A DNA stretch of 64,000 nucleotides from Sipunculus nudus (lineage: Eukaryota > Annelida > Sipuncula > Golfingiida > Sipunculidae), in NCBI GenBank assembly GCA_026874595.1, contig CM049307.1, positions 24,462,362-24,526,361 on the forward strand, in the 5' to 3' direction. The notes under the pieces were generated by a model. That model was not told the DNA's origin, ran no database searches, and saw only the letters and a list, made by a program, of their open reading frames with translations. Below, piece by piece: positions 12,510 through 25,000 of this stretch. Made by a program: the position numbers and the translations under genes. Numbering within the stretch: position 1 is the stretch's first letter; every line of letters starts with the position of its first letter.

Positions 12510-12743
12510 GCCAGGATTATAATTTTAATAAACTGACACCTAGTGAAGTGAATTCTCTTGGAGAACCTTATGACTATGAGAGTATTATGCACTATGCAAG
12601 GAATACATTTTCCCGAGGAACTTACCTAGATACCATATTGCCAAGACAACAGACTCATACATTAGTGCGACCTGAAATAGGTCAACGGGTACAGCTAAGC
12701 AGTGGAGATATTGCACAGGCAAACAAGTTATACAGCTGCCCAG
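12510..12743 (+). CDS. BMP1 (tolloid): Tolloid exon: C-terminal end of astacin protease domain
   Basis: Encodes window residues 1-78, beginning GQDYNFNKL, the stretch that follows the zinc site in tolloids. The motif [15 protein letters not shown] holds the astacin Met-turn (SIMHY), including the Tyr that is a fifth zinc ligand in the family. The exon ends at KLYSCP, the junction to CUB1. The acceptor is TTACTTTCAG and the donor GTAAGG; it starts and ends in phase 1. The open frame reaches further on both sides, but homology stops at the splice sites. The catalytic HExxHxxGxxHE exon is not seen upstream, so the preceding intron is longer than 12.5 kb. Confidence 0.95.
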
Positions 12744-15700
12744 GTAAGGCTGTTAATTTAATTATTACCTTTTATGAATGTTTCTAGATTTAAATGCCTT
12801 ATGCTTTTTGTGTGTGAATGATGTTTGTACAGATTAATGATACTATCACAATTATTATTTTTATTTATTTTCATTTTTTATGGAGTTTAATGGTTCAACA
12901 ACACTTATTTATTATGAATGATGTTCATGGAGTCTAATTCTCGAGTAGAGTTTATATATACAACCATATTACAAGATCTTTTTGATAAAACTTCATGTTT
13001 AAGGCAAACATTAATTAAGATAGACAATGTGAGGAATACTCTGCATGTTTATACTGTAAAACGTTTTCTCAGCAAGTTAAAAATAGCAACACAGTAAAAG
13101 CATTACTGGTATTACATCATTTCTCAGTTCTTTGTTTTATTTGCCTGGTCCATTATCTTTGGTGTAACTGTGATAATTTGGAAGGGATTTGATGGATTTT
13201 CATTAAACAATAAATTTTAAATATTAACATATCCTGCCTAAGACTGATTCTCAGCAAAATCCATGCATATATTCAGTGATGTCAGAGGTCACAAGCCTTT
13301 ATTTTAACTATAACCATTAATATCTTTGATTTTTGTTAAACTAAGTTATGTTTGGCAATAAAGTATCTCTCTTTAGTGTGAATTGTTGCAAAACTCAGCA
13401 ATACATAATAAAAAAAAATTCATTTAAATGTTTAATTGTATGTGAATTTCTTTTCTCACACAATCACATCCCTGCAAATATTCCTTAATCTTATTCCCTT
13501 ATTAATCTTAAGTTTTCAGCTTATATTTATATTTGATCATGCAACTTATAATATTTTAATAAATTGTTCACAAAAATTGGATACTCTGACAGAACATGTA
13601 TTCCTTTCCTGTAAAGGCATATCTTAATTGCTGTAAGTCATTTCCCAATTTCCCCTGTCATGTTGAATGCTCACAAATATTACTGAACTTTAATGCATTG
13701 AACAAGATAGTGATAAGTCTGCTATATTTACTCTAATGATAAAACTGCACATTCACTGGATGATTTGCTGGTAGCTTTTCAGTAAGGAAATACTGTGTTC
13801 CATGTATCAGGAGTGCTGGGCGCTAGACCTTTTTTGTATGTGACATACTGATCTCTAAAGATGGCCCCACCTTAGAGCCCACATTTACCTGTATTTTACA
13901 AATTACTGAATTTAATGGCTTACCTTTGGAGCATCCCTGTGGTGCATTTGCAAAGTACATCAACTCACAATATCAAAATTCAAATCATGAGTGCATAGTG
14001 TCTATTTGAACAAGGAAATATAATTGATTTTATCATTTGTGGGTGCAAGAGATGGCCAAATTAGGATTGCTGGCATGCAGTGAGCAGTTTGTCAGGAACT
14101 ACAAAATCATGAGGTAGGACAGTTACAGGAGCACTTTTAAGGTCAAATACAACAGGTCAGAATATATGAATTTTGAAAATTCATCTGCTAGGAAAACTAT
14201 TGGTTTTAACCATTTCCACTCAAGAGATATATCATGAGTGTTCATTAAAAATCATCTGTTATATCTGACTTTGCTGCAGCCTGTGGCAGAACGTTACAAG
14301 AATCAAGTGGCATATTTTCCGCACCTGCCTTGAAAGAAGGGGAGGTGTCAAAACAAGCCTGTCAGTGGAGGATAAGTGCCACCCACGGCGAGAAAATAGT
14401 TCTCCAAATCTCAAGCTTAAATGTAGAAGAAACACCAAATTGTGACGAAAACTACCTCGAAGTCCGGGACGGTCATTGGCGGCAGTCACCGTTACTTGGT
14501 GAGTAATTTAAATGTATCATTGATATCAAATTAAGTTGATTTTAGACTGTATTATTATTCATCTCTCACCCCCCCCCCCCCCCAGAGAGACATGTTTTTC
14601 GGTCATATTATCTGTCATCATCTGTCGTCTGTAGGATCTTTTGTTAACATGATCATGTTTGAAGTATTGTGCTCATGTTTCTTTCCCTCAGATTTGACAC
14701 ACAAGTTGTTCCACCAATTGAGGTCTCAGAAAAGGTTATGAATTGGTGACCTTGACGGTCAAATGTTGATGCCTATTTCTGTAATTGTGGAGATAAAGCA
14801 TATTTTTTTGTCTAAAATTTGGGGTGTTGGTATATGTAGGGGTTGGGGAGACATCTATCTGTTTAAGCTATGTGATTATTTTGTTGTCTTAAGAGAGATA
14901 ACTCATAAACAATAACTCCATCCATTGTAAACATTTATTTCAGACCATTGCTTTGTTTTCTTTATACAAATATTCCATAAACAATAATCCCTGGCCAAAG
15001 CTGAGTTTAGACTTTTGTTGCCTTGTTTTTCATTGACTGATGGTATGTCTACACAGCAGGTGAAATGAATGTTTCTTGGAAACATTTTACTGCAAATTCA
15101 GATACTATGTATACGGTTATAATGGAAACTGTTTTAAAGACAAAACACAAGCTGGACCAGTGACATGGACAGTGGAGAGGTCTGTAGCTTAACCTGGGGC
15201 CTGTAGGATGGTTACAGATTCCCTGTTTATGTTAGGTTTGCCGGTTATAAAAGCCAGGAAGGCTGTTCTGTTTGGCTGGCAGACACTGGTACATAACCCC
15301 TGTGAACCCCTGTTTTCTCCTGTTAGCCTCACCTGTTGTAACATTGATGCGGATGTACTGGTGTTAGATATATCATCCTCTCCCGCAGGTAAACACTACC
15401 TGGAGGGTTTGATTGACCACCAAGGCTGCTGGCTGTGATACTGCAAAGGTTTAAAACTTCCTGGCATATATCAGTATGATTCAAGCTCAATGTAAAAAGG
15501 TCATAGGTGATTTAAGATCCGGCAGTGGTATAGATTGACTCTTGATAGCTATCATTGAACATTGTAACTTAAATGGATTTAATTTTTATCATGGTGTTAA
15601 GTGATATTTCAGATTATAGTTTTAAATACAAGAAAAAGTCCAGATTTCTCTGAACCTGCTTGTTGCATTTTTTAGGGATTTATCAAATTAATTTAGCTGA

Positions 15701-18700
15701 CTTCATAATGGTCCTTTCAAGTTATATTGTAGCAGTTGTTGTAATTCTGCTGGATTGCCTAACTCCATAACAGTTTTAGAAATCTAGGTGAAAGCTAGTA
15801 GTATCAGGCAGAAAACCCTTAAATTGATGTGTAAATATGTGTATTTGTGAATATGAAAATGTTCTTTAATAACGATCACCTCTCTGGGTCCCTTGTGATT
15901 TCATCAAAACAACCAGCAATGAAAGCCTGTTCAGGCTCTGAGCACACTATATATAAAAATATATATATTTGTTAAGGTCTGTACATTTTTACTAATGATG
16001 CAAGATTTCTTGTTATAATCAGATACAATAGATTTACAAATCTGTCTAAAATTTATGCATTCAGTATTTCAGAAATCAGCTGTATATACACTGTGACAGT
16101 CTGTCATCTTGTATGTGCATTTACAGTATACAAGCAGACAATACCCTGACAGATTGGTTATATCGCAAAACAGCCTCAGTGCACCTCAAACCTTGCTATA
16201 TGAGTCCTTGAAATTATGCTCTTCCATGTATATCCCATAGTGTACATCATATCAGAGTCTCATTGTTGTGTCATGAGTAGAAAAAGTAGCCATGCTGGAA
16301 TCCAGCCATGCCTTAGTGCATTTGCATTTGGAATCAACCTCTGAAGGGTTTTACTGTCAGATGGGTGGTCTGGTGGCAGTGTTCACTCCTATACAGCCAT
16401 TTACATTCTGATCTTGGTTTAAGATCCCAGCACAGGCATACTGGGTAAAGTATATCCATGGGCCCCAGTGGAGGTGATTGTGCTCTGGTGACTGCTCTTT
16501 ACTATGTTCAGTATGTGGGCCTAATTGTTAAGCTCTGGTGGTGGTGTTGTGCTCTGCTGAGGGCCCTCTAACTTGCTTTTCAAAGGCCATGATTGCCCTT
16601 TTAGACAATCTGAGCCTCAATCAGGCGGTAAATTGTTTCAATCCTTTTCAAGTTGTGTTATCAGCACCTGTTGTTTGGTTGACTGCAGTGCTTGTGAACA
16701 TTGTACATTGATGATTTACCCATTAGAAGATTAATCATGCCCAATTATCTCCCAGTCAGTCACCAGTTTATAGCAGCTTTTTTAGGTAAAAAGACTTCTG
16801 GAGATAAGCCAAACAGCCTATTTATATTGACCCCTTTACTTTGTATGCAATGAAGGCTTTTATCTGTATTGTTCCGGCCCCATAGAGCGAATTATCATAC
16901 CATAATTTACAAATGCCAGGCTTTGGTACTGATATCAGTGTAGTCTGAACCTAATTAACTATCTGTCCTGTTAACTGTCCTGTTAAATATGAAATGTCAT
17001 GTATTTTTTACTTTGGCATTTGGGCTGAATCTAGGTAAATTTTGGTCTCGTTCTTTTTAACAGTTTATGGGATACAGTTTATGAAGGATTTTGTATCTGC
17101 CAGTTTGAGGTTCAGTAAGTTTATTGAAGAATTTGGGTTGCATGTTAGCTGAGCATTTGATTGGTAGTAAGGAGGAGTTTTTTGTGCACCGAGGATATGG
17201 TAATCTTTTGATGGAACCTTGTAAGGTGTAAAACAATTGTTTCTCATGTGACACAGTCAGAGCTTATCTTTTCTTGGTGAGATTAAAAATGCAGTCTATG
17301 GTGGGTATTATGATATATTTATTTGATTATATCACAGAATGCATTATCTCTAACCTTATCTAAATTCCACTAGTCTATTACAGGGTTCATATGCATCCTT
17401 GAGTTCCTGGAAAGTTCTGAAGAATGACCAGGACTGGAAAGTCCTGTAAAAAAACAAAACTTTTAGAGCATTTGTCCTAAGATGTAGTAGAGACCTGTAG
17501 AGCATTTGTCCTGGGATGTAGTAGAGACCTGGAGATCTGTTTAGATCAGAGTTGAATATACAAATCAAGTCAAATTCACAAAACCAAAAAATAAAGTTTT
17601 ATATTGTTAGAATGGATCTAACAACTCATGGATTGTCATCTATATACTACCAAAATTGTCATGTCTGTATGTTTGTCTCGGAACTTCCGAAGAAACAGGC
17701 CATGACAGTGGGCCAGTTTTGCTGTCCGTGTCAGTCAGATGACCTGACTTACAGAATGCACACCAGTTTGGCCCTTCCACTTGCAAACAGTTGAATTCCC
17801 GGCAGCATCACATCACAGCTCCGTCTCATAACATCACTGTGCCTGCCATTGCTGACCTTCACCTTGGACCATTACCACAAAGAGGTATATAGATTGGTTC
17901 CTATGGTTTACCAGAAGTTGCTACCTTATGGGTTTGGGGACTTTGCTACCTTACAGGTCTGGCCACACAATGTGAGGCAATATACCCTTCCCCTGCAATG
18001 GGACCCGCCAGGTCCTCATTTTTTATTTCTTCCTAATTTTTAATCATACATTGATTTATTAAGTGACCAAAACCTTTGTTTTAAACCTAAATTTTGTTGA
18101 TTTAGTGTCATTTAATTGAGTGAAACCTATGTAATAAGTACCCCTGTGCATAGGACTGGCCAAATTAAAATGGTCTTGAATTCCTGTCTTTTGCTAGAGT
18201 TGTTTATGAAGAGTCACATGCAATCAATAATTGCCTTAAATTGTTGCATTAACCACTGTATCCTGTTAATTATTTTGCCCTGCAAATGACAAATGAGGCC
18301 TGCAAATCTCCTTTAAATTTATAAGTCTTTACATGTATGAAAAGAGCCCTGTTTAAGAAGTACTTGGTTCCAAGCCATCCATGTAAACATGGAGAACAGT
18401 ATAATCATTCTCCAGTGAGGGTATGCTCCCGAGGCAGCAGAAATCTTGCGCTTCTAAAGAAGCTACTGATTTTCCTGCTGCCTGGTTTGACCATTTATGA
18501 TACATTTAGACACCAGGTGTTTGGTCATAGTCTGGCAGCCAACCAAATGCCAGTTAAAAAACACTCGACAGGCATCATGGCTCCGCCCTTAGCTGCGCTT
18601 TAAGTTCGCTTCAAGTGCACTCAAGTGGTTACTCTTAGTAAAAAAATTTTAATTGCTCCCTCTTAACATTCTTGCATCATTGACCAATTCGATTATGACA

Positions 18701-21700
18701 TTACGACTATGTTAGCATATCCATGTATCCATTTGCCAGCAAAACAGAAACGAGCCAGTGAGGTGTGCACGGAACCTATGTTTCATTTCGTTTGAATTAC
18801 AGCTCACCAGCCGGGCAACATATGTACACAAGAACCTGTGAAAACCACATGTGGGGCCATTCTCTCTGAGCCTGTGGCCTGTTCAAATGGTCGCCGGGAT
18901 GATGAGCTGTCACTCAAAACAAAATGAACAACATTGGCTCCTTGTATTCCCCGCTTGGCTGGTAAACTGTTTTGTCTTCCAGCACAGGGTCTCATCTGAT
19001 TGGACCAAAATACATTGCTCCCCTCTGGTGTAGCGATTCAGGATACGAGGTCAAAACAAACAGCTCTTACGATATATAGGTAGTAGGCCTATAGGTAAAG
19101 CCCTGTGTAAAGATGGTACAGTGAGGGAAAGTCAAGGATTTGTCAGGGTAAATGTCCCAGGATGCCCCAGGATCCATCTGGATAATCTCCAGATAGATGC
19201 CATAAAATTTGTTCCTAATGCCCTTTCTTGATGTTGGCATTGAAACATCTTCCTAAAGCTATCCCAGAAACCAAAAGTATGTGAACCTATGCTACAGTGT
19301 TATAATACAGAATCGTTTTGTAATTCTTAAAACAGGTTTATGCCTGCAGACAGGCTTGTAATTCTGTAGATAGGTTTGTAATTCTGCAGAAATACTTTCA
19401 GCCTCAAGATTTCCCTATATGCACCTTTGAATTAATGTGGAAATGACATGAATCTTTGCATCAGTCCCTTCTGGAAGGACAACTGACAGCAGATGTCACA
19501 TAACAAAAATTCATTATCTAATTGAAAGGATAATTAAAACTTTAATTACAGTTATTAAAATAAAATTAATTATTGCAATACACTTAAGTGAGTAATATGG
19601 TATTGGTGAGGGCTGTGGTTCTGGTTCTAGCTGATAGTCGGTAGGGCCCCAAATCTTTGGGCATCATACCAACAGGTTTGTGTGCTTATGGTTTTTGCAC
19701 AGGCGCTAACTGTATTGTGCCTCAGAACTGGCTGACACTATATCGTCTGTGACAGAGCATTCCACTGTAAGATTGTCCTAGGACTAAATGAATATTTAAA
19801 TTCTTCTGATATGGCTCATATAACTCTAATTTTATTTTGATTCATATCTATACCATGTGGAGGGCTATTTGAAAATATTATATATCAACAGAAGCTGCCA
19901 GCACCGCCAGCGTTTTATTGAGTACCTCATTCATCAATAACAGTCTTTGATTCTGCCTCCTATCTTGTAATGCATCCAACTTTAAGTCTTTTAATATGGA
20001 GGTAACACTAGTCCTTGGTGCATGTCGCTGTATTCACTCTAGTTTATCTGAACTCACTTTTTTGTGAGGGTCCCAGATTGCAGAGGCGTATTCCATACAG
20101 CAATGGGCAAGAGAAATATAATCCCCCTGTTTTTTACATTCTCTGGGAGCCCCCCTTAGGTTCCATCTGATGAAACCGAGTTTACGAGCTGCTTTATTAG
20201 GTCCTTGGTCTTGATTTAGATGTACTCCAAGATATTTTTCACTCGAGACTGTAGATAATACAGTGCAACATAGATCATTGAAATGTAAACGGCTTGTTGA
20301 CGAGCGTGATATATGCATCATATAACACTTAGATGCATTAAATACCATGCCCCATTAGGTAGCCCTTTTCTCTTATCTATTGAGGTCCTGCTGTAGATTA
20401 ACTTGATCCTCAGTTTTAGATATTGTTCTATAAATTCGAGAATCATCAGCAAACAATCTTATGGTTGTTTCGGGATCAACTACTGAAGTAGTCATTTATG
20501 TGTAATAGAAATAGAAGAGGACCTAACCCGTTCCTTGTGGAACTCCTGATGTGACATCTGTATAATCTGAGTATACACCATCACAGATAACAAGTTACCG
20601 CCGGTGTTTAAGGAAAGACTTTATCCACTGTAGTATATTACCTTCGCGCCTACAAAGTCAAAGTTTATTTAAGAGTCATTTATGTGGCACTGTATCAAAA
20701 GCTTTGCTAAAATCAAGTATTCCAACATCTTTACTTGTTGACCTTTATCACGTGATTTTAGTAAATAGTGAGTAGTTAGAAGAAGTTGAGTTTATCATGA
20801 GTGACCAGATCTGAATCCATGGTTTGTCGAGGTCAGTATGCCATGTTTATCAAGGTGGTCTCTGATATGATTACAAAACGTGTTCCATTAGCTTGCATAC
20901 TATGCAAGTTGACGAAACAGGTCTGTAATTGGTTGGGTTGTTCCTTGCACCCTTCTTGAAAATCCAGGCATCTTTCCATGCTTTTGGTAGCATGCTTGTG
21001 GATAATTATAGATAATTAAAAGGGTTACAACTGAAGATATTTCAGTTGCAAGCACCTTCAGTTGACATGTAGGAATTTCATCTGGTCCCGAGGCCTTATT
21101 CAGATTTAAATTATTTAAAAGCTTAAAAATACCAGAATCTCTGATATGCAAGGGTTTGATTTAATGGGTATGACTGTCTTTCTAGCCCAGTATCAGCTTT
21201 GTCAGGGTGGTCCCCTGCCAGACCTGGGAGCCGGCCGTTAACCTGTAAATAGGCTGGCTGGAAGAAAAAATGGCTGGCTAGCCGGCTGAGCCGGCTCAGG
21301 TCTGAAAACAATGATGATGGCTGAGTGGACAACATTGTGGCTAGCTAGCCGGCTGAGCCGTAAAGATGAGGCAAATATCTAAGGGACAAAAGTTGTCTAA
21401 GTCTAATGCAATTATAGTTATATGAATAATAATATAAAACAAACGTAACGAATATTTTGACAAGTTAATTACCCTTTGGATAAATTAATTTTATTCAATA
21501 TCACGCCGGGCGTGTACAAGGACAGTGAGTGGGAACGTGAGATTGGGGGTTCCCCCGTTGTGTTTTCAGATCTGACAATATAGCGTGTTTTGGTGAAGCT
21601 GACTGCTCATTTAATCAGATGAAAATTGTTATGGTTTTCCTCATTTCCTTTGACAGACGTTGGTTTCACATGAATTATTTGATCTCAACTGATATAACGT

Positions 21701-21935
21701 TAAATTGCTAAAAGCATCTTGAAAAATCGAAGGTTTCAATTCAGCTATTGAGATACATGTATATAGATATCATTGTTGCATCCTCTAAGCAACTGTTTTT
21801 GTGCGCTCACTTGCATGACAGTTCAACCGGATAATCATTTTTCGTGTGCTGAACTTAAAGTGTCATGGCTTGACGTACTGTGTGCTTCATTTTTTAACTG
21901 TATCAAATGAGGTTATGTGAAAGGGCAGGATATTT

Positions 21936-22024
<89 letters not shown>

Positions 22025-25000
22025 TGTGTACAGAAAGTCATGCTTCACCCGCGAGTGTCTCTAAATTAATCAAAACATTTGGTAATAATCTGTCATTTGA
22101 GGAGGGAGAGAGGTGACATAATCATACAAAATCGAACCCCAGCCAAAGAGTTTTTATAATAATCATGAAAATTTGATTACTAAAAACATATTGTGAATTC
22201 TTCTTGATGTAATGTGAACAGACCAACTCACTGCCACAACTACAAAATCTCTAATTCCTTTTGGCCTAGCCTATGATCAACATGTTTTTTTCCTGCGCAG
22301 AACTTTCCAGGTTGCAATCGTATACGTAATTTGTCACGTGTCATAATTGAAATAGGAATTCTGTCATGGATTTTCGCAGGTTTCAGCCTCAATCATCCCC
22401 GTGACCCTTAATATGTTCATGCAGTAATATGTTTGTCAGTGGTTGAAACAACTGGTGTCTGCAGCTGTTTGACACGGATTTGGTCTCGCGTTTTAAATTC
22501 AGATTGCTGACCAATCAGACTAATTTAAAAGTTTAGTTCTACTCGAGGATTTTATGACATTTATCCATATGTGTTAACGCGAATGATATTTGTAGCATGA
22601 TTATAATATGAGGTAGTAATGAATGGTCGCTGGCTGCCGACATGGTTACACATATACTAAAATGTCTTATATTGACTGGAAACAAAGATAACAAAAATGC
22701 ATGCATATTTTCTCCATACAAATAATAGCTTTTTCCGATGGTTTTCGTTCATTTAATCCTGAATTTTAACCGAGCAGTGTATAATTTTTTTTAATATTGC
22801 ACATCGACCTCAATAACTTTAAATGATCAAGCATCAGTATCTAACTGAATAAACTTGGGAATTATCTGGATTCTGGCATTTTTTCTCTTTATTTTGAGTA
22901 ACCAGGTTTAGAGAAATGCCCTTGATCAAACGGGGAGTATGCCAGTTATCCCGTCTGAAAAAAAGGGCTTGCGGGAACCTTGCTAACTGTCTAACATAAT
23001 GACATAAAATTAATCATTCATTACCATTGCGAAGGCATGCAGCTCGGTGATATCTGCTTGAGACGAGTTCGTGTTAACATGTTACTGTAGTAACTATTTA
23101 CAAGCTGAAGTATGCAAGCGAAGATCCCTTTTTTCATCAGCTTATCAGTATTTCACCGGCGGCTGAGCCGGTGTTTAATAATCGGCGGCGGCTGGCGCAA
23201 TTCGGCGGCTCAAGAAAACTATCGGCGGCGGCTTGCTTATAAAATAAACAGCGGCGGCTGGCGCAATTCGGCGGCGGATCCCTGGTCTGTCCCCTGCTAA
23301 AACTGAACTGTTTACTGAGCAACTCAGTTTTTATGGTCGCATCAGAGTGAACTTATTTCCTTCTCTTAATGCAGACACATCTTGGTTGTCCTGCCTCTTA
23401 CCGCGGTTTTAGCGCCAGGATTTTTGATCACCATCTCTTAGTCCCTGTGTTAAAATCCTGTATATGTTGCCAATCCTCTTTATTTAATGTCCTTTGCATT
23501 TCCTTCTGAAAACTTAAAAATTTTGACCAGTTTGATTTATTATTGGTTTTTTTTTTTGCCTTAACCCTTTTTTCTTGCACGTAGGTTTTAGGCGCTGGTT
23601 TATCCAAGCTTGATGATACCTTGAACCAGTAGACTTGGTTGGTATGGGTTTTGCCATCAATTCTTTCATTTGCTTCTCGAAACGAGCCCAGTTTTGGTCA
23701 ATACTGTAAGATTGATATTTACATGAATAATCATTTGCAAAAGCCTGTGCTTCCCGTTTCATGCTTTTCCAGTTTGCTCGTGACTATGGGGGGGGGGGGG
23801 TGCATGTGTTAATTTACCAGTATACCATACAAGTTTAAAATGATTCTTAACATGTGGGAGCCTTTCCATTGCTGAAACTGATGGTCAAGGTGTTTTGAGA
23901 AGGTGCGACATTTTCATCTGAAAGTGAATGGGAATTTGTTGTTGGATTTTGACAACTGTGGAACAGGCAGCCTTTCAGCAGCTGTAATGGCTATTTGGGT
24001 TGTATGCTCTGCGGGGAGCCAAGGAAAGTTGAAAGAAAATACACACCTGTAAAGACTAAGATGGTAGAGTGAAAGTATATCAGACTGACAAAGTATGCAA
24101 ATTCACAATATTAAACTCACCATCATTACTTCAGTTAAGGTATATTGAATAAAATGTATGGATAAAAATAGAGATGGATTTTATACTAGTACCATATAGT
24201 TATACTTCAACCAGGTGAGAAGCATTATAATGTGTTACCCTTTGTAATTTGTTTAGCAATGTTATTTTACAATTTATTTGAATTAAAATTTTAAATTTCA
24301 GTTTAAAAGTTAAGGAACTACTGAGGCAATAGTGGTTTCAGTCAAGGATGCTACCTTGAAGGTATACATATAAATATATATATATACCTTCGAAGCTCTA
24401 AGTTTCAAAAGCTTGTGAATAAAATAAACAGTTAGTCTACACTAAGGTGTCTTCATCCTGTATATATATATTGAGATGATCTATGATTTTTTACATAAAC
24501 AATGCTGATAGAATAGATCTCAAGATGCTGTGAGTACAGAGTACTAAAATGTCCTGGTTCCCTGGTCTGATCTGGGAGGTCACACTTTCCCTATTTATCA
24601 GTAGCATAATCTCCAAGTCACTCTCAGATAAAAAAAGGAGAAATAGCCCACAACATGTGCAGTACACATGTGTACCAGTTGCTGGATATGTGAAAGTGGG
24701 GCTAAGGACACAGTTTGTCAACATGGGGGAAATTTAGCCGTTGCCCATATTAAATGGATTATTGGCAATGTATAATTTTTGTATGATTTTGATTATTTCC
24801 ATGTACCGCGGTAGTCACCGTATCCTTTGGAAGGAAGGGAGGAAAACTGCTTCACAGCCTCAGACAATGTGCGAAATCACATCTGGTGGTAGTCATCTCA
24901 AACACCAGTGTCAGCTATAAGTTTAGAACTGATATCTTTTTGTTGTTGTTTAATTTATCAATTTTTATCATTTTCTCACTATAATCCCTAGTGTCTTCAC

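Noticed and set aside
21907-22116. Open frame with Ser-Leu, Tyr-Ile and Glu-Arg repeats
   Set aside because: Translation of the TC/TA/GA microsatellite.
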